A DNA stretch of 64,000 nucleotides from assembly GCA_037965595.1 (NCBI GenBank), contig CP150183.1:930001-994000 (forward strand), written 5' to 3'. This DNA comes from Alkalihalobacillus sp. FSL W8-0930 (GTDB lineage Bacteria > Bacillota > Bacilli > Bacillales > Bacillaceae_D). Position 1 is the first letter of the stretch. Each line of letters starts with the position of its first letter. Of the stretch, positions 18,678 to 28,011 are shown one piece after another. The position numbers and the translations under genes are program-made. The notes beneath the pieces are model-generated. The model saw nothing but the letters and a program-made list of their open reading frames with translations. It made no database searches and had not been told where the DNA came from.

Positions 18678-20204
18678 ATGAGCTATGTCATTGAAATGAA
18701 CGGCATTCGCAAAGAATTTCCGGGCATCGTTGCAAATGACAATATTACGCTTCAAGTAAAAAAAGGCGAAATCCATGCACTGCTTGGCGAGAATGGTGCA
18801 GGTAAGTCTACACTGATGAACGTATTGTTTGGACTCTATCAGCCTGAAAAAGGCGAGATCAAGGTACGTGGGGAAAAAGTAAATATCACAGATCCAAATG
18901 CAGCTAATCGTTTAGGGATTGGTATGGTGCATCAGCACTTTATGCTAGTGGAAAAGTTTAATGTTACGGAAAACATTATTCTTGGAAGCGAGCCTACTAA
19001 GGGTGGAAAAATTAATTTGAAGAAAGCAGCGAAAGAAGTTGCTGAAATCTCAAAGAAATACGGCTTGGCCGTAGATCCTTACGCAAAAGTAGAAGATATC
19101 TCGGTTGGAATGCAGCAGCGAGCTGAAATTCTAAAAACGCTTTATCGTGGCGCGGATATCTTAATCTTTGATGAACCAACAGCGGTTTTAACTCCGCAAG
19201 AAATAAAAGAACTAATGGGCATTATGAAAACACTTGTGGCTGAGGGTAAGTCTATCATTATGATTACACACAAGTTAAAAGAAATTAAAGCGATTTGTGA
19301 TCGTTGTACGGTTATCCGTCGTGGTGTAGGCATAGGTTCTGTCGATGTGGCTGACACCGATACACAGCAGCTTGCCAATATGATGGTCGGACGCGAAGTG
19401 AATTTTAAAGTAGACAAGACACCATCAAACCCTAAAGAAACTGTATTAAATGTTAAAGATTTAACGGTTAAGGATAACCGTGGAATTGAGATGGTTAAAT
19501 CACTCAGCTTAAACATTCGTGCTGGAGAAATCTTAGGACTTGCCGGCGTTGAGGGAAATGGTCAGTCTGAACTAATCGAAGCAATAACGGGATTAAAGAA
19601 AGTTCAATCTGGAGCAATCGAATTAAACGGCAAAAAATTAAATGGACTATCTCCGCGAAAAGTAACAGAAGCAGGCGTTGGTCATATTCCAGAGGATCGA
19701 CATAAACTAGGTCTTGTGCTTGACTTTACAGTAGGAGAAAATATTGCATTACAAACATACTATAAAAAACCATTATCTAAATTCTTTATGATGAGTTATA
19801 AAGCTGTATATCAAAAAGCAGAAGAACTAATTAAGGATTACGACGTTCGGACACCGAGTGCGTATACCCCGGCTCGTGCCCTATCGGGTGGAAATCAGCA
19901 AAAGGCCATTATTGCCCGGGAAGTCGATCGTTCGCCTGATTTACTAATTGCTGCTCAACCTACAAGAGGATTGGATGTAGGAGCAATTGAGACGATTCAC
20001 CAACGACTAATAAAAGAACGAGACAAAGGACGAGCTGTACTGCTTATGTCTTTAGAACTCGATGAAGTATTAAATGTCAGTGACCGAATTGCTGTAATTT
20101 ATGATGGAGAAATTGTAGACATTGTAAATGCTCACGAAACGAATGAGCAACAGCTAGGATTATTAATGGCTGGCGGAAAAGCGAAAGCAGGTGAAACAGA
20201 ATGA
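18678..20204 (+). CDS. nupO: nucleoside ABC importer ATPase (tandem domains, NupO-like)
   Basis: A 508-aa double-ABC ATPase of the RbsA/NupO type. N-terminal domain: Walker A GENGAGKST, signature degenerate (ISVGMQQRAEI), Walker B ILIFDEPT. C-terminal domain: atypical P-loop GVEGNGQSEL, signature LSGGNQQKAI, and a Walker B-like LLIAAQPTRGLDVG with Q instead of E, as usual for this family. ATG 18678 follows AAGGAGTGA; the open frame extends 126 nt upstream, but that part overlaps the leader and hairpin region and looks non-coding. Four-base ATGA overlap with nupP. Confidence 0.92.
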   Translation: MSYVIEMNGIRKEFPGIVANDNITLQVKKGEIHALLGENGAGKSTLMNVLFGLYQPEKGEIKVRGEKVNITDPNAANRLGIGMVHQHFMLVEKFNVTENIILGSEPTKGGKINLKKAAKEVAEISKKYGLAVDPYAKVEDISVGMQQRAEILKTLYRGADILIFDEPTAVLTPQEIKELMGIMKTLVAEGKSIIMITHKLKEIKAICDRCTVIRRGVGIGSVDVADTDTQQLANMMVGREVNFKVDKTPSNPKETVLNVKDLTVKDNRGIEMVKSLSLNIRAGEILGLAGVEGNGQSELIEAITGLKKVQSGAIELNGKKLNGLSPRKVTEAGVGHIPEDRHKLGLVLDFTVGENIALQTYYKKPLSKFFMMSYKAVYQKAEELIKDYDVRTPSAYTPARALSGGNQQKAIIAREVDRSPDLLIAAQPTRGLDVGAIETIHQRLIKERDKGRAVLLMSLELDEVLNVSDRIAVIYDGEIVDIVNAHETNEQQLGLLMAGGKAKAGETE

Positions 20205-21271
20205 AGTCGTTTTTCATGAGCCGCGGCCGTATTTTTAACATTGCGATCCCGCTTATCGCCATTTTACTTGGTATGCTTGTTGGCGGAATCATTATGCTTG
20301 TAAGTGGATATGATCCAATTAGTGGATATAGTGCGCTTTTTAAAGGGATTTTGAGTGAGCCTTTTTACATTGGTGAAACGGTTCGGGCAATGACTCCGTT
20401 AATTCTTTCAGGTCTGGCTGTAGCGTTTGCTTACCGCGCGGGACTGTTAAATATAGGAGTGGAAGGACAAGTTCTTGTTGGCTGGTTAGCCGCTGTATAC
20501 GTTGGGATTGTGGTTGAAGCACCAATGATCATTCACTTGCCACTTGCTATTCTTTCAGGAGCCGCAGCCGGTGCACTTTGGGCCTTTGTTCCTGGCTTAT
20601 TAAAAGCCAAGTTTCATGTAAACGAAGTAATCGTTTGTATTATGATGAACTATGTCGGATATCATGTTGTAAACTCAATTATTCGTGCGTATTTAATTGT
20701 ACCGGGTGAGCGTACAGATAATATCCAGCCAACGGCATCTCTTGAATCTGAATTTTTACAGACAATTACAGAGTTTTCCCGTATCCACTACGGAATTGTT
20801 GTTGCAATTCTAGCATGTATTTTTATGTGGTTCCTTTTATGGAAAACATCGCTTGGATATGAGCTTCGTTCAGTAGGATTTAACCAGCACGCCTCACGAT
20901 ATGCAGGAATGAGTGTTGGTCGAAATGTCATGATAACGATGACGATCTCAGGATCATTTGCAGGACTCGCAGGGGCGATGCAAGGACTTGGAGTATATGG
21001 TTATATGACCATTTTAACTGGCTTTACGAACATTGGATTTGACGGAATTGCCGTTGCCCTTCTCGGAGCAAACTCTTCCATTGGAATCTTCCTATCTGCG
21101 TTCTTATTTGGAGGACTTAAATCAGGTGCCGGCACTATGCAATCGCAAGCTGGTGTACCAATCGAATTAATTGATATCGTGATTGCATTAATTATCTTCT
21201 TTGTAGCATCAAGCTACATTATTAGATGGGTATTATTGCGAATTCAGAAGAAAAAGGAGGGGAATCAATAA
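20201..21271 (+). CDS. nupP: nucleoside ABC importer permease (NupP-like)
   Basis: A 356-aa inner-membrane permease of the branched-chain/ribose (BPD_transp_2) family with about 8-10 helices. Recognisable stretches: GLAVAFAYRAGLLNIGVEGQ, HVNEVIVCIMMNY and GVYGYMTILTGFTNIGFDG. Forms a heteromeric channel with NupQ. It starts in a 4-base overlap with nupO and ends overlapping the nupQ start, giving full translational coupling. Confidence 0.92.
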   Translation: MKSFFMSRGRIFNIAIPLIAILLGMLVGGIIMLVSGYDPISGYSALFKGILSEPFYIGETVRAMTPLILSGLAVAFAYRAGLLNIGVEGQVLVGWLAAVYVGIVVEAPMIIHLPLAILSGAAAGALWAFVPGLLKAKFHVNEVIVCIMMNYVGYHVVNSIIRAYLIVPGERTDNIQPTASLESEFLQTITEFSRIHYGIVVAILACIFMWFLLWKTSLGYELRSVGFNQHASRYAGMSVGRNVMITMTISGSFAGLAGAMQGLGVYGYMTILTGFTNIGFDGIAVALLGANSSIGIFLSAFLFGGLKSGAGTMQSQAGVPIELIDIVIALIIFFVASSYIIRWVLLRIQKKKEGNQ

Positions 21272-22233
21272 TGAGTTTGATGGCGATTTTAGCTCTTGTT
21301 GTTCCTGCTGCAATCTATGCTGCAGCTCCCCTTATGCTTACTGCACTTGGAGGACTTTTCAGTGAGCGCTCCGGTGTCATAAACATCGGACTTGAAGGCC
21401 TAATGGTCGTTGGAGCCTTCTCTGCGATCGTAACAACATTAACATTAGAAGCGGCGGGAGTAGGGGCGATCTCCACGTGGATTGGCCTTTTAGCAGCCGT
21501 TGTAATTGGTGCTCTATTTTCTTTAATTCACGGGGTAGCATCCATTCATTTCCGCGCAGATCAGGTTGTTAGTGGTGTAGCCATTAACCTTCTAGCTGTA
21601 GGGTTATGTGTGTTCTTAATTAAATTTATGTATGGAAAAGGTCAAACGGATTACATTTCAAACCGTTTCTATCGTTTTGATGTCCCTGTTTTGAGTGATA
21701 TCCCTGTAATCGGACCAATGTTCTTTTCTAGTACGTACATTACATCCTTTATGGCAATTGCCTTAGCCGTACTCGTTTATTTTATCATCTACTTTACTCC
21801 ATTTGGCTTACGGATCCGCTCAGTTGGTGAGCATCCGCAAGCTGCAGACACAATGGGTATTAATGTGACTCGCATGCGTTATATCGGTGTTATGTTAAGT
21901 GGAGCCTTTGGTGCACTAGGAGGAGCGGCTCTAGCTGTGACTGTAACAGGTAACTTCTCAGGAACAACCATTGCCGGCCAAGGATTTATGGCACTTGCTG
22001 CCTTGATTTTTGGTAAATGGCATCCGCTTGGAGCCATGGGAGCCGCTCTGTTCTTCGGATTTGCTCAAGCACTTAGTATCACAGGTGCGCAAATTCCAAT
22101 GCTCTCTGGTGTCCCATCTGTCTTCCTACTGATTGCGCCATACGTGCTAACAATCCTAGCACTCGCAGGATTCGTCGGCCGGTCAGAAGGACCAAAAGCA
22201 TTAGGATCCGCGTATTTAAAAGGGTCCAGATAA
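21271..22233 (+). CDS. nupQ: nucleoside ABC importer permease (NupQ-like)
   Basis: A 320-aa permease paralogous to NupP: GGLFSERSGVINIGLEG, HFRADQVVSGVAINLLAVG, GQGFMALAALIFGKWHP. Its length is close to B. subtilis NupQ (319 aa). The ATG at 21271 shares one base with the nupP stop (TAATG) and AAAAGGAGG lies within the end of nupP. Last gene of the operon, with a terminator 13 bp downstream. Confidence 0.92.
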   Translation: MSLMAILALVVPAAIYAAAPLMLTALGGLFSERSGVINIGLEGLMVVGAFSAIVTTLTLEAAGVGAISTWIGLLAAVVIGALFSLIHGVASIHFRADQVVSGVAINLLAVGLCVFLIKFMYGKGQTDYISNRFYRFDVPVLSDIPVIGPMFFSSTYITSFMAIALAVLVYFIIYFTPFGLRIRSVGEHPQAADTMGINVTRMRYIGVMLSGAFGALGGAALAVTVTGNFSGTTIAGQGFMALAALIFGKWHPLGAMGAALFFGFAQALSITGAQIPMLSGVPSVFLLIAPYVLTILALAGFVGRSEGPKALGSAYLKGSR

Positions 22234-22246
22234 GTAGGATTTATGG

Positions 22247-22274
22247 AACCCCCATCGTTAATGATGGGGGTTTT
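22247..22274 (+). terminator. terminator after nupQ
   Basis: Stem AACCCCCATC / GATGGGGGTT with a 6-nt loop, then TTTTG. The repeat array at 22283 begins directly downstream. Confidence 0.85.
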
Positions 22275-22282
22275 GTGTGTGG

Positions 22283-22556
22283 GATTGGAAGGGATTTGTG
22301 TGATGGAAGCAGGATCGATGGGATAGGCGGGGGATTCATGTGATAGAAGGCGGGATCCATGGGATAGGCAGGGTATTCATGTGATAGAGGTCAGGATCCG
22401 TGGGATAGGAGTGGGATCCATGTGATAGAGGTCAGGATCCATGGGATAGGAGTGGAATCTACGTGATGGAAACAGGATCCAAGGGATAGGCAGGAGATCT
22501 GTACGATAGACGGGTGGATTGAAATGATAGAGGTCAGGATCTATGGGATGGAAGGA
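22283..22556. repeat. phased degenerate repeat array 1 (20/21-bp period)
   Basis: Thirteen copies of a GATAG/GATGG core start at 22302, 22322, 22342, 22363, 22383, 22404, 22424, 22445, 22465, 22485, 22505, 22526 and 22547; every interval is 20 or 21 bp. A typical unit is GGATCCATGGGATAGG. Two subtypes alternate for most of the array: GGGATAGG (A) and TGATAGA (B), giving a dimer of about 41 bp. The array fills the space between convergent operons. The period is not a multiple of three and no protein frame runs through it. Function unknown. Confidence 0.9.
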
Positions 22557-22612
22557 TTAATTGTAGCAAAGGAGGGTGAAGCGAAACGATAACAGTCTAA
22601 ACCCCTCCATTA

Positions 22613-22644
22613 TAAAAACCGAACTGACTTCCCCCTCAGTTCGG
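22613..22644 (-). terminator. terminator of the GH3/sugar importer operon
   Basis: Stem CCGAACTGA / TCAGTTCGG; on the minus strand it is followed by a T5 tract. It lies 10 bp after the last permease gene. Confidence 0.9.
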
Positions 22645-22653
22645 CTTCATATC

Positions 22654-23481
22654 CTATTTAATTCCTGACATCGTAAAGCCGTTCACAATATATTTCTGGA
22701 AGATCGCAAATACGATCAAGATCGGAACAACCATGACTGCTGAGCCAGCCATTTGAAGGGCGTAGTTTTCACCAGCTTGACCTTGAAGTAGGGCAAGTCC
22801 AACAGAGAGGGTATAGAGATCCTGAGAGTTTGCGACAATTAAAGGCCACAAGAAGCTATTCCAGGCTCCAATAAAGGCTAGTATTCCTTGAACAGCGAGG
22901 ATGGGCTTAGCCATTGGCAACACAAGTTTGAAGAAGATGTAGAACTCACCAGCTCCATCAAGTCTTGCTGCTTCAAGAAGAGCATCTGGGATGGTCGACA
23001 TAAATTGTTTAAATAAGAAGATACTGAATGCAGCGACAAGACCCGGTAAAGCGATTCCAGTCATCGTATTCGTTAAACCAATTTGATTAAGAATTAAATA
23101 GACAGGGATCATTGTTACCTGGCCTGGAATCATCATCGTTGCAAGTACGAGAAAAAATAAGGGGCGGTTCCCTTTAAATCGAAACTTGGCAAAACTGTAG
23201 CCGGCCATTGCGTTTAATAATAATCCAATTAATGAGCATCCAACGAGAATTAACGTATTTCGAAGGTAAATGGCAAAATTCATCTCGGTGAATAGTCTTG
23301 TGAAATTTTCCAATGTCCACTTTTGTGGTAGGATACGCACTGGCAGTTGAATAAGCTCAGCATTTGGTTTAAATGCTGATAAAAGCATCCAGATAAAAGG
23401 GATGGATAAGATAAACCCGACCACAAACAGTAAAACGGTTACAATTCCTACCTCAGTTTTAGAGCGCTGGTTAACAGCCAC
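22654..23481 (-). CDS. sugar ABC transporter permease (MalG/AraQ type)
   Basis: A 275-aa inner-membrane permease of the CUT1 carbohydrate importer family, with six predicted helices. The EAA coupling loop is EAARLDGAGEFYIFFKLVLP, and the protein ends NGFTMSGIK, typical of MalG homologues. A GTG start lies behind AAGGAGGG. It lies 12 bp downstream of the MalF-like partner. The operon encodes no ATPase, so it probably shares an MsmX/MsmK-type ATPase encoded elsewhere. Confidence 0.92.
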   Translation of the reverse strand: MAVNQRSKTEVGIVTVLLFVVGFILSIPFIWMLLSAFKPNAELIQLPVRILPQKWTLENFTRLFTEMNFAIYLRNTLILVGCSLIGLLLNAMAGYSFAKFRFKGNRPLFFLVLATMMIPGQVTMIPVYLILNQIGLTNTMTGIALPGLVAAFSIFLFKQFMSTIPDALLEAARLDGAGEFYIFFKLVLPMAKPILAVQGILAFIGAWNSFLWPLIVANSQDLYTLSVGLALLQGQAGENYALQMAGSAVMVVPILIVFAIFQKYIVNGFTMSGIK

Positions 23482-23493
23482 ACAAATCCCTCC

Positions 23494-24420
23494 TTATAAA
23501 TCTTCTTGCGTTTTGCGTAATTTAAATTGAATTAAGGTCGCTATGATAATGATGACAAATAAAACGAATGAAGCTGCTGCGGCGTAGCCAAAGTTACTAT
23601 AGCTAAACCCTGTTTCGTAAATAAAGAGAGCAATGGAAATGGTTCCGTCTAATGGTCCACCTTGAGTCATAACAAATGGTTCCTCAAAGAATTGAAGCCA
23701 GCCAATTAATGTTGTGACAGTAATAAAGAAGGTGGCGAATCCTAAGAGAGGAAACGTAATCTTAAAAAATTGCAGGCGGCGGCTCGCACCATCGATGGTT
23801 GCAGCTTCATAATAGTCTTTTGGAATGGCTTGTAGCGCAGCCAAGTAGATAAGCATATTGATTCCAATGCCCTTCCAAACAGCGAGAATGATTAAAGAAA
23901 GCTTTGCAATGGTTGGGTCTTCCAGCCAGAGGACAGGACCGGAATTAAGAAAACCAAGAATCTGATTAAACAATCCATAGGAAACGTTGTATAAAAATCC
24001 CCAGATGACGGCGATGGCTACAATGTTTGTAATGGCTGGCATGTAATAGATCACTCTAAAAAATTGAAATAATTTATTGGATCCATAGTTTAGGAGTAAC
24101 GCAGCTCCAAGTGAGCATATGATGACAAGCGGTACTCCAATGATCACATAGAAAAACGTATTATATAAGGAGGTCCAAAAGATCGGATCGCTCAGCAACA
24201 CACGGTAATTTTCCAAGCCAATAAAGGAAATGTTTGACCAATCTGTGATTCCTCTTAAGTCCATATCAGTAAAGCTAATGACTAAGGCAATCAGTATGGG
24301 CAATACAGCAAAAAGGATGAGCAGCGCGATGGCTGGCGTAATAAAATAATACGGTTCAGGTTTAAGCCGTTTTTTGGCAGGCTGATTTGAGTGTAACGTC
24401 TTCTTTCGTGCCATTTCCAT
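23494..24420 (-). CDS. sugar ABC transporter permease (MalF/LacF type)
   Basis: A 308-aa CUT1-family permease with six predicted helices and a basic N-terminus. The EAA loop is YYEAATIDGASRRLQFFKIT, and a downstream MTQGGPLDGT motif is usual in MalF-type subunits. It starts at ATG 24420 with AAGGGGGG about 8 nt upstream. It forms a heterodimeric channel with the downstream MalG-like protein. Confidence 0.92.
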   Translation of the reverse strand: MEMARKKTLHSNQPAKKRLKPEPYYFITPAIALLILFAVLPILIALVISFTDMDLRGITDWSNISFIGLENYRVLLSDPIFWTSLYNTFFYVIIGVPLVIICSLGAALLLNYGSNKLFQFFRVIYYMPAITNIVAIAVIWGFLYNVSYGLFNQILGFLNSGPVLWLEDPTIAKLSLIILAVWKGIGINMLIYLAALQAIPKDYYEAATIDGASRRLQFFKITFPLLGFATFFITVTTLIGWLQFFEEPFVMTQGGPLDGTISIALFIYETGFSYSNFGYAAAASFVLFVIIIIATLIQFKLRKTQEDL

Positions 24421-24434
24421 GAACTATTCCCCCC

Positions 24435-25679
24435 TTAATCCTCTTCTGTTACAATCATTGGTTCGATTCTTGAACGGAAATCTGCAATCTCTTCTTCAAC
24501 TGAGTACCCCGCACGTGTAATTCGTTGTTCTGAACGTTTCCATTCATCATTAATCCGATTCCAATTTAAAACTTGTGGTTGCGCTCGAGAGTGCTTAAGC
24601 TGATCAAAGTATCGGTAGAAGCGCTTATCTTCTTGTAAAGCAGGGTCATCCCAGGCATCTACTCTAGGTGGTAATACTTTTACATCCTTAAAGTAATCAA
24701 TTTGGGTATCTCGGTCTGTTAAATAAGAAAGAAAAGCCACAGCTTCGTCAGGATGTTCTGTCCATTCAAACACGGCCATGTTAGATCCACCAATAACAGA
24801 GTCGTTATTCTCTTTGGTTGGCATGACCTTTGTATCCCATTCTTCGAAATCAGGATAGTTATCAATCAATTGTTGATAGCGAAAAGGGGGTTCAAAAAAC
24901 ATTGGTTGGATCCCATCAACAAAGGACTGCATTGGATCAAGTCCGAGACCTAATGGAGCTAAATCTTCTTTAAAAAATCGCGTATAGTAATCTACAGATT
25001 CAATAAAAGCAGGGTCAGAGAAATCGACTCCTTTAGTTTCAGTTTCAAATTCCACACCGTTTTGCCATGCAAAAATATAAGGGAGGGTATCATCGTTTTC
25101 CGGTAACGTCAGAGCGTATAACCCATCTCCTCTTTCATATAAACGAGTGGCGGCATCATACAGTTCTTCCCATGTTTCAGGCCCTTCAGGATACCCGACT
25201 TCTGCTAAAAGATCTGTACGATAGTATAGAACACGTGTCTCCACGTACCAAGGTACAGCCATCATGTCATCGTTGTACATTATAGAATCAACGGCTCCCT
25301 CAAAGAAATGCGAGGGGTCAAGATTTGGATATTCTTCTACATAGTCATTTAAGGGCATTAAAGCACCTGTACTCGAAAAATCTGCCATATATGAAGTGCC
25401 AAGCTGTACCACATCTGGTCCACTTCCTGAGGCTACGGCTGTTAATAGATTGTCGTAGATGTTATCCCATGGGATGGCTTGTAAATTTACTTTTACACCT
25501 GGATTCTCGTCTTCAAATGCCTTAATATATCCTTCATTAACGAGTTGCTCAGCTTCCCAACCAATAGCCCATACATCAAGCGTGATATCACCGCTTTCAC
25601 GATCGTTAGAGCATGCACCTAGAACAATAGAGGTTAGAGCCACAGCTGAAGCCGTCAAAGCCAATCGTTTTTTACCCAC
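24435..25679 (-). CDS. sugar-binding lipoprotein of a CUT1 ABC importer
   Basis: A 414-aa extracellular solute-binding lipoprotein (family 1). Signal peptide and lipobox VLGAC put the lipidated cysteine at residue 23. Mature features of the family: GWEAEQLVNEGYIKAFEDENPG, SGSGPDVVQLGTSY and MAVPWYVETRVLYYRTDLL. A GTG start lies behind AAGGAGG. Linkage to a GH3 beta-glucosidase suggests a beta-gluco-oligosaccharide ligand such as cellobiose or gentiobiose; this is inference. Confidence 0.9.
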   Translation of the reverse strand: MGKKRLALTASAVALTSIVLGACSNDRESGDITLDVWAIGWEAEQLVNEGYIKAFEDENPGVKVNLQAIPWDNIYDNLLTAVASGSGPDVVQLGTSYMADFSSTGALMPLNDYVEEYPNLDPSHFFEGAVDSIMYNDDMMAVPWYVETRVLYYRTDLLAEVGYPEGPETWEELYDAATRLYERGDGLYALTLPENDDTLPYIFAWQNGVEFETETKGVDFSDPAFIESVDYYTRFFKEDLAPLGLGLDPMQSFVDGIQPMFFEPPFRYQQLIDNYPDFEEWDTKVMPTKENNDSVIGGSNMAVFEWTEHPDEAVAFLSYLTDRDTQIDYFKDVKVLPPRVDAWDDPALQEDKRFYRYFDQLKHSRAQPQVLNWNRINDEWKRSEQRITRAGYSVEEEIADFRSRIEPMIVTEED

Positions 25680-25694
25680 ATCATTACCTCCTTA

Positions 25695-27857
25695 TTATAA
25701 ATCTAACAGTGCAAATGACAGCTTGGTTAGTTTGGAACTTTCGCTGCTACTACCAACATAGATGTGAAAGGTTCCAGGGTCACTTTTATAAGATAGGTCA
25801 CTGTGATAGTAACGAAGCATGGTCTCAGTCACTTCAAATTGAACCGTTTTCGTTTCCTTGGACTCTAAATGGACTTTCTTAAATCCTTTTAGTTCTTTAC
25901 CCGGACGGACAACCTCGGCAACAGGATCTTGAATGTAAAGTTGAACAATTTCCTCTCCCGAAACTTCGCCAGTATTTGTAATGTCTAGGGTAATCGTTAA
26001 CGATTCATTCGAAGTTAATTGGTCTGAAGAAAGATGAAGCTTGCTGTATTTAAACGAAGTATAGCTTAGTCCAAACCCAAACGAATATAAGGGTTCATTT
26101 GCTACATCAATGTAACGAGAGAAAAAGCGCTCATCGCTCCCTGGTGGTAAGGGTCTACCAGTCGTATAAGCATTGTAATAGACAGGTACCTGACCAGTTG
26201 TCCGAGGAAAGGACATCGTTAGCTTTCCACTTGGATTGGCTTCTCCGATTATCAAACTTGTAATGGCGCTGGCTCCTTCAGACCCGGGATGCCAGCATTC
26301 TAGGATGGCATTTACATATGGTTCAAGCTCTGTTAAATCGAGCGGACGAGCATTAAAGAGTGTGACGACTATGGGCTTTCCGAGTTCATAAAGCTTTTTA
26401 GCTAATTCAAGTTGGCATGGTGCTAGAGTGATAGACGCACGACTTCTTCCCTCACCACTCCGTTCACGTCCTTCACCCAAAGCGAGAACGATCAAATCAG
26501 CATTTGAAGCGGAATCTAACGCTTCGTTTAATAGTTCTTGATTTATTTCGTACATTTCACTGCCCTTGCTATAAGTGAAGTGTGAAAATGTTTTTTCCAT
26601 AGAATCCTTAAGTGTATCGGTTTCTTCTACTTTCCCGAAGATTGACCATTCTCCGAGGAGGTCTTTATTGTCTGCATAAGGCCCAATAAGTGCAACGTTT
26701 GTGTTGGTAGAAAGTGGAAGCACTTTATCATTTTTTAATAGAACAGTACTTTTTTCGGCCGCTTTTCGTACGAGTTCTTTATGCTTGGAATTCGTTAACG
26801 TCTCTTTTTCTCGAGTGACACTGGTTTGACGGTATGGGTCTTCAAAAAGGCCTAATTCGTTCTTGAGCTCTAGCACTCGCTTTACTGCTTCATCTAAAAG
26901 AGCAAGCTCGACTTTACCTTCTTCTATAAGCCTTTTTAAAGAATGGGAATAGCATAGGCTCATCATATCAATATCAACGCCCGCATCGAGTGCTTTTTTG
27001 GCGGCTTCAGCTTCATCCTCCGCAACACCGTGTGGAATCAATTCTTGAACAGCACTGAAGTCAGAAATGATCACCCCATCAAAGCCGTATTCCTCTCTGA
27101 GCATGTCACGTAGTAAGACTTTGTTACCGGTAGCTGGAATGGAGTCAACGGTGTTAAAAGCAGTCATTACGAGCTTTACGCCTGCATCTAGAGCTGCTTG
27201 ATAGGCAGGCATATGCATCTCCCTTAGCTCACGCTCTGAAAGATCAACTGTATTGTAATCTCTGCCACCTTCAGATAATCCATAAGCAGCAAAGTGTTTA
27301 ACGCATGCGGCAAGATGCTGAGAACTGTTTTTTAAATCTGAACCTTGTAAGCCACGAACAGTGGCCTTAGCAAATAAACTGTTAAGGTAAGGGTCCTCAC
27401 CCGTGGATTCCATGACTCGTCCCCACCGAGGGTCTCGAACGAGGTCAGCCATTGGAGTAAAACTGACGTGAAGTCCAGCGCTTGTTGCTTCTTTTGCTGA
27501 AACCGCTTGCAATTCTTCGGCTAAAAGGGGGTCCCATGTTGCTCCTAACCCAAGTGGAATCGGAAAAATAGATTCAAATCCATTAATTACATCAGCCATA
27601 AATAACAGTGGAATGCCGAGTCTGTTTTTTTCAAGATGATTTTTTTGGATCTCTAGTAGCTTCTCGGCACCTGCAATTCCTAATACCGATCCACTTACAT
27701 CAATCATTTCTTGATTAACAGGAAATTCAATTCTCCCTGTAACTGGGGTACTCGATTGACTAGTAGAGTAAAAAACGCCAGCAAACTGAGTAAGCTGTCC
27801 GATCTTTTCTTCGATCGTCATTTCTTCTAAAAGCTGTGTAACTTTATCATTAATCAT
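25695..27857 (-). CDS. glycoside hydrolase family 3 beta-glucosidase
   Basis: A 720-aa GH3 enzyme with no signal peptide, so probably intracellular and acting on imported oligosaccharides. The N-terminal (beta/alpha)8 domain contains KHFAAYG and the nucleophile region GFDGVIISDFSAV (Asp in SDF). The alpha/beta sandwich domain contains GEGRERSGEGRSR, and a C-terminal fibronectin-III-like domain starts around VANEPLYSFGFGLSY. ATG 27857 is preferred to a GTG four codons upstream, because GTGAGGTG serves as its ribosome binding site. First gene of the operon, right behind two LacI-type operators. Confidence 0.93.
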   Translation of the reverse strand: MINDKVTQLLEEMTIEEKIGQLTQFAGVFYSTSQSSTPVTGRIEFPVNQEMIDVSGSVLGIAGAEKLLEIQKNHLEKNRLGIPLLFMADVINGFESIFPIPLGLGATWDPLLAEELQAVSAKEATSAGLHVSFTPMADLVRDPRWGRVMESTGEDPYLNSLFAKATVRGLQGSDLKNSSQHLAACVKHFAAYGLSEGGRDYNTVDLSERELREMHMPAYQAALDAGVKLVMTAFNTVDSIPATGNKVLLRDMLREEYGFDGVIISDFSAVQELIPHGVAEDEAEAAKKALDAGVDIDMMSLCYSHSLKRLIEEGKVELALLDEAVKRVLELKNELGLFEDPYRQTSVTREKETLTNSKHKELVRKAAEKSTVLLKNDKVLPLSTNTNVALIGPYADNKDLLGEWSIFGKVEETDTLKDSMEKTFSHFTYSKGSEMYEINQELLNEALDSASNADLIVLALGEGRERSGEGRSRASITLAPCQLELAKKLYELGKPIVVTLFNARPLDLTELEPYVNAILECWHPGSEGASAITSLIIGEANPSGKLTMSFPRTTGQVPVYYNAYTTGRPLPPGSDERFFSRYIDVANEPLYSFGFGLSYTSFKYSKLHLSSDQLTSNESLTITLDITNTGEVSGEEIVQLYIQDPVAEVVRPGKELKGFKKVHLESKETKTVQFEVTETMLRYYHSDLSYKSDPGTFHIYVGSSSESSKLTKLSFALLDL

Positions 27858-27882
27858 AAAACACCTCACAAAGAAAATAAAG

Positions 27883-27894
27883 TGAAACGTTTCA
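27883..27894. promoter_or_regulatory. LacI-family operator O1
   Basis: TGAAACGTTTCA, a perfect palindrome with central CpG and extended to GTGAAACGTTTCAC, lies 26 bp before the beta-glucosidase start. It fits the LacI-family half-site pattern and lacks the spacing of a canonical cre. Confidence 0.85.
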
Positions 27895-27947
27895 CCAGTA
27901 AAGTAAAAAAATATATAGTATAGCTACTTTATCGATATATGACGTTT

Positions 27948-27959
27948 TGAAACGTTTCA
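27948..27959. promoter_or_regulatory. LacI-family operator O2
   Basis: A second exact copy of TGAAACGTTTCA, centred 65 bp from O1. A minus-strand -10-like TATACT lies between the two, so O2 flanks the upstream side of the promoter. Two sites permit cooperative binding or looping. Confidence 0.85.
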
Positions 27960-28011
27960 CCTTTTTATGTACCTACAGTATAAATCGACGGCAAATTAAA
28001 ATGCAAGAAAA

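Noticed and set aside
22283-22556. CRISPR array
   Set aside because: The repeated part is short, degenerate and only about 15 bp of each 20-bp unit, with no 25-40-bp conserved repeats, no unique 30-bp spacers and no cas genes.
27883-27959. Catabolite responsive elements (cre) at the GH3 promoter
   Set aside because: The 12-bp TGAAACGTTTCA lacks two central bases of the 14-bp cre consensus; identical duplication next to a lacI-type gene points to the local repressor.
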